DNA from: Alphaproteobacteria bacterium
GTDB taxonomy: Bacteria; Pseudomonadota; Alphaproteobacteria; UBA8366; JADFVY01
Direction: 5' to 3'
Assembly (NCBI GenBank): GCA_029881615.1
Contig: JAOUMF010000055.1
Coordinates: 1-8,555 of the forward strand
Length of the DNA: 8,555 nt
Shown here: positions 7,609 to 8,555 of the stretch, in pieces
How positions within the stretch are numbered: the stretch's first letter is position 1
Layout of the letters: the number at the start of each line of letters is the position of its first letter
Translations under genes and position numbers: made by a program
Notes under the pieces: model-generated
Databases searched by the model: none
Seen by the model: the letters and a program-made list of their open reading frames with translations, nothing else
Told to the model about the DNA's origin: nothing

Positions 7609-7623
7609 TTAACAAACGGTTAA
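7609..7623 (-). promoter_or_regulatory. Consensus CtrA-type box (TTAA-N7-TTAA) upstream of gene C
   Basis: TTAA, seven bases, TTAA is present without mismatch, and the minus strand reads TTAACC in its first half, which is the favoured CtrA half-site. The flanks are also near-palindromic (TTAAC/GTTAA). The box lies 40-54 bases before the ATG of gene C in an AT-rich stretch (about 7600-7670), as expected for promoter DNA. CtrA is the alphaproteobacterial cell-cycle and motility regulator, but its gene is not in this window and binding is inferred. Confidence 0.55.
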
Positions 7624-7698
7624 CTCGGGATTTTAGTCCGAAAATTCATTAAAATTTTAGACGATTTAACGCCGCGGGACTGGCCGCTTGATTTGAAC

Positions 7699-7714
7699 GC
7701 GCCTGGTCAGGCGC
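7699..7714 (-). terminator. GC-rich hairpin overlapping the stop codon of gene D
   Basis: GCGCCTG, two bases, CAGGCGC form a perfect hairpin (realistically six pairs with a four-base loop) that covers the TGA of gene D. The minus-strand sequence after it is AT-leaning but has no proper T-run, so termination would be weak or partial at best. Confidence 0.3.
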
Positions 7715-8258
7715 CATCAACCTCGGAAGACCATAAATGGACGCCATTCCCGCGGGCGGCCAGCATAAGCGCCCTGCCCGCATGCTCGATGTTGCTGACC
7801 AGCGAATGCGACGCATCCATCATCGTGCCGCCAATGGACAAATTCACGCTGACCTCGCCGATATTGGCAATCGAAACGGGGGAGTTCACTATCACGCCCC
7901 GCAGGCGGGTCATGACCGTCAGCGTATCTTCCTCCGCAATATGGGGCAGTGCAATCAGGTAAAGGTCCGGTTCGAAGGCCAAAAGCCCATCATAGGGCCG
8001 CAAGCTTCGCGAGAACCGGTCACCCACCGCCGCCATGAGGTCATGTTCGGCTACGCTGTCGACGGGTGCCGGCTTGGCAAATGCGATACAGCAGGTTTTT
8101 TCCTGCCGTTCCACCCCGGCGAATTCCGCCTGCAGAACCCGCATTATTTCGGGTTTTCCGCGCAGGATTGCAATTGGCGGCGGCGCACGCAGTTCATCGT
8201 TGGCCATAACGGGCATGAAGCCCCGCTGTCCTGCGTTCAAGAATTTCAATCCGGGCAT
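7707..8258 (-). CDS. Degenerate GGDEF-domain protein D (putative c-di-GMP receptor)
   Basis: A 183-residue protein: variable N-terminus (1-28), then a GGDEF fold (about 29-180). The signature has become EPDLY (96-100), again with an intact RPYD inhibitory-site motif at 87-90. Adjacent Cys56-Cys57 on the first core strand align with the cysteine pair of protein A; LPHI is at 104-107; SIGGTMMDAS (141-150) and the terminal LWSSEV continue the family pattern. The ATG at 8256-8258 is preferred because GGAAGA lies six bases upstream; the only longer in-frame start is a TTG at 8291 without a ribosome site. The leader contains nested inverted repeats that reach into the ribosome site. It lies 137 bases before gene C and 167 bases after gene E. 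No catalytic function expected. Confidence 0.85.
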   Translation of the reverse strand: MPGLKFLNAGQRGFMPVMANDELRAPPPIAILRGKPEIMRVLQAEFAGVERQEKTCCIAFAKPAPVDSVAEHDLMAAVGDRFSRSLRPYDGLLAFEPDLYLIALPHIAEEDTLTVMTRLRGVIVNSPVSIANIGEVSVNLSIGGTMMDASHSLVSNIEHAGRALMLAARGNGVHLWSSEVDGA

Positions 8259-8267
8259 AATCCATCT

Positions 8268-8353
8268 TCCATCGAAATTGATCTCACTCAAAGATCGCTC
8301 ATCCTCGCGGCAAAATACTAAAAATTACTAAATTGCCGCGAATATTCGATGGA
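8268..8353 (-). repeat. Nested inverted repeats in the leader of gene D
   Basis: The outer arms TCCATCGAA (8268-8276) and TTCGATGGA (8345-8353) match over nine bases. The inner arms TCGCGGCAA (8305-8313) and TTGCCGCGA (8333-8341) also match over nine bases, around a 19-base AT-rich loop that contains two copies of TACTA. A 10-base palindrome, CGAATATTCG (8339-8348), bridges the two right arms. The gene-proximal outer arm overlaps three bases of the ribosome site at 8265-8270. It may be an RNA leader structure, a DNA operator, or both. Confidence 0.5.
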
Positions 8354-8381
8354 GTTATATCGCCAGGCATACTCGCGCAAA
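8354..8381 (-). promoter_or_regulatory. Weak candidate promoter for gene D
   Basis: On the minus strand TATAAC (8354-8359) could be a -10 element, with TTTGCG (8376-8381) as a poor -35 at 16-base spacing. A start about seven bases downstream would fall within the palindrome at 8339-8348, placing that palindrome where an operator could act. The -35 match is weak, so confidence is low. Confidence 0.3.
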
Positions 8382-8425
8382 GCACTCAGCCGCCCTGCCT
8401 TACGTTCGCCAGCCGCCAAAACCGG

Positions 8426-8555
8426 TCAAAACATATCGGGGCTCCACATCAAAACCCGATTTTCACCGCTAAGCCGGCTTAGATCTTTCGCCCGGTCGGC
8501 CCGATTTATCGTTTCATGCACCGGTGTCGATTCGTCCATCATGGCGCCGCCAAGC
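8426..8555 (-). CDS. Degenerate GGDEF-family protein E, C-terminal part (5' end outside window)
   Basis: The minus strand has an open frame from the window edge to TGA at 8426-8428, giving 42 C-terminal residues. They read LGGAMMDEST, then ETINRADRAKDLSRLSGENR, then VLMWSPDMF. This matches the last block of the four complete paralogs (e.g. SLGAALMDGSS, INRADKAM, CIWSPEL in protein A), so it is a fifth array member. The position of the GGDEF and RxxD motifs lies beyond the window, so their state cannot be judged. It ends 167 bases before gene D and is oriented the same way. Confidence 0.8.
   Translation of the reverse strand, partial: LGGAMMDESTPVHETINRADRAKDLSRLSGENRVLMWSPDMF

Noticed and set aside
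5322..8258. Annotating the array genes as active diguanylate cyclases
   Set aside because: The catalytic GG(D/E)EF motif is altered in every complete member, and the metal-binding aspartate is also missing.
8375..8400. Sigma-54-like GGC...TTGC pattern on the minus strand upstream of gene D
   Set aside because: The spacing between the GG and GC elements is 11 rather than the required 10 bases, so it would not be expected to work.
8387..8417. CAGCCGCC direct repeat (two copies 23 bases apart) between genes E and D
   Set aside because: Two 8-base GC-rich copies are easily expected by chance at this base composition, and there is no third copy to suggest an array.

Overview
The window looks like chromosomal DNA from an alphaproteobacterium, probably Rhodospirillales-like. 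The reasons are the moderately high GC content, the compact signalling genes, a DivK/CheY-type single-domain response regulator, and a perfect TTAA-N7-TTAA (CtrA-type) box. The lineage is an inference from these traits, not a database match.

Left part, + strand (1-3447): the window opens inside the C-terminal part of a PhnD-like periplasmic substrate-binding protein. It overlaps the start of a 901-residue membrane hybrid histidine kinase (TM, periplasmic sensor, TM, HAMP, PAS, HisKA, HATPase, degenerate receiver, intact receiver). Five bases after the kinase stop comes a TTG-started single-domain response regulator with a strong Shine-Dalgarno sequence. These three genes read as one signalling operon: a periplasmic ligand sensor, a kinase and a diffusible receiver. 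A separate + strand gene follows behind its own candidate promoter (3568-4605). It encodes a three-TM protein with a very basic N-terminus and no recognised family.

Right part, - strand (4607-8555): mobA (molybdenum cofactor guanylyltransferase) converges on the membrane gene with one base between the stop codons. Upstream of mobA in the transcription direction lies the most interesting part of the window, a tandem array of at least five paralogous GGDEF-fold proteins. Four are complete and the fifth runs off the right edge. In all four complete members the GG(D/E)EF active-site motif is destroyed (GRGKL, GRAEF, APDKY, EPDLY), yet the RxxD inhibitory-site motif is kept exactly five residues before it. 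That pattern is known from catalytically dead GGDEF proteins that act as c-di-GMP receptors (PopA, PelD, CdgG). One member carries an N-terminal CZB zinc-binding domain, giving the architecture of E. coli DgcZ with a dead catalytic site. The members also share a C-terminal W(S/A)xxx ending in place of the usual GGDEF terminus, and three share a cysteine where the metal-binding strand should be.

Control elements seen: a consensus CtrA-type box upstream of one array gene (7609-7623), nested inverted repeats in the leader of another (8268-8353), strong Shine-Dalgarno sites that fix several starts, and weak promoter candidates. No RNA genes, CRISPR arrays, insertion sequences or clear rho-independent terminators were found, and no gene-free stretch exceeds 300 bases.
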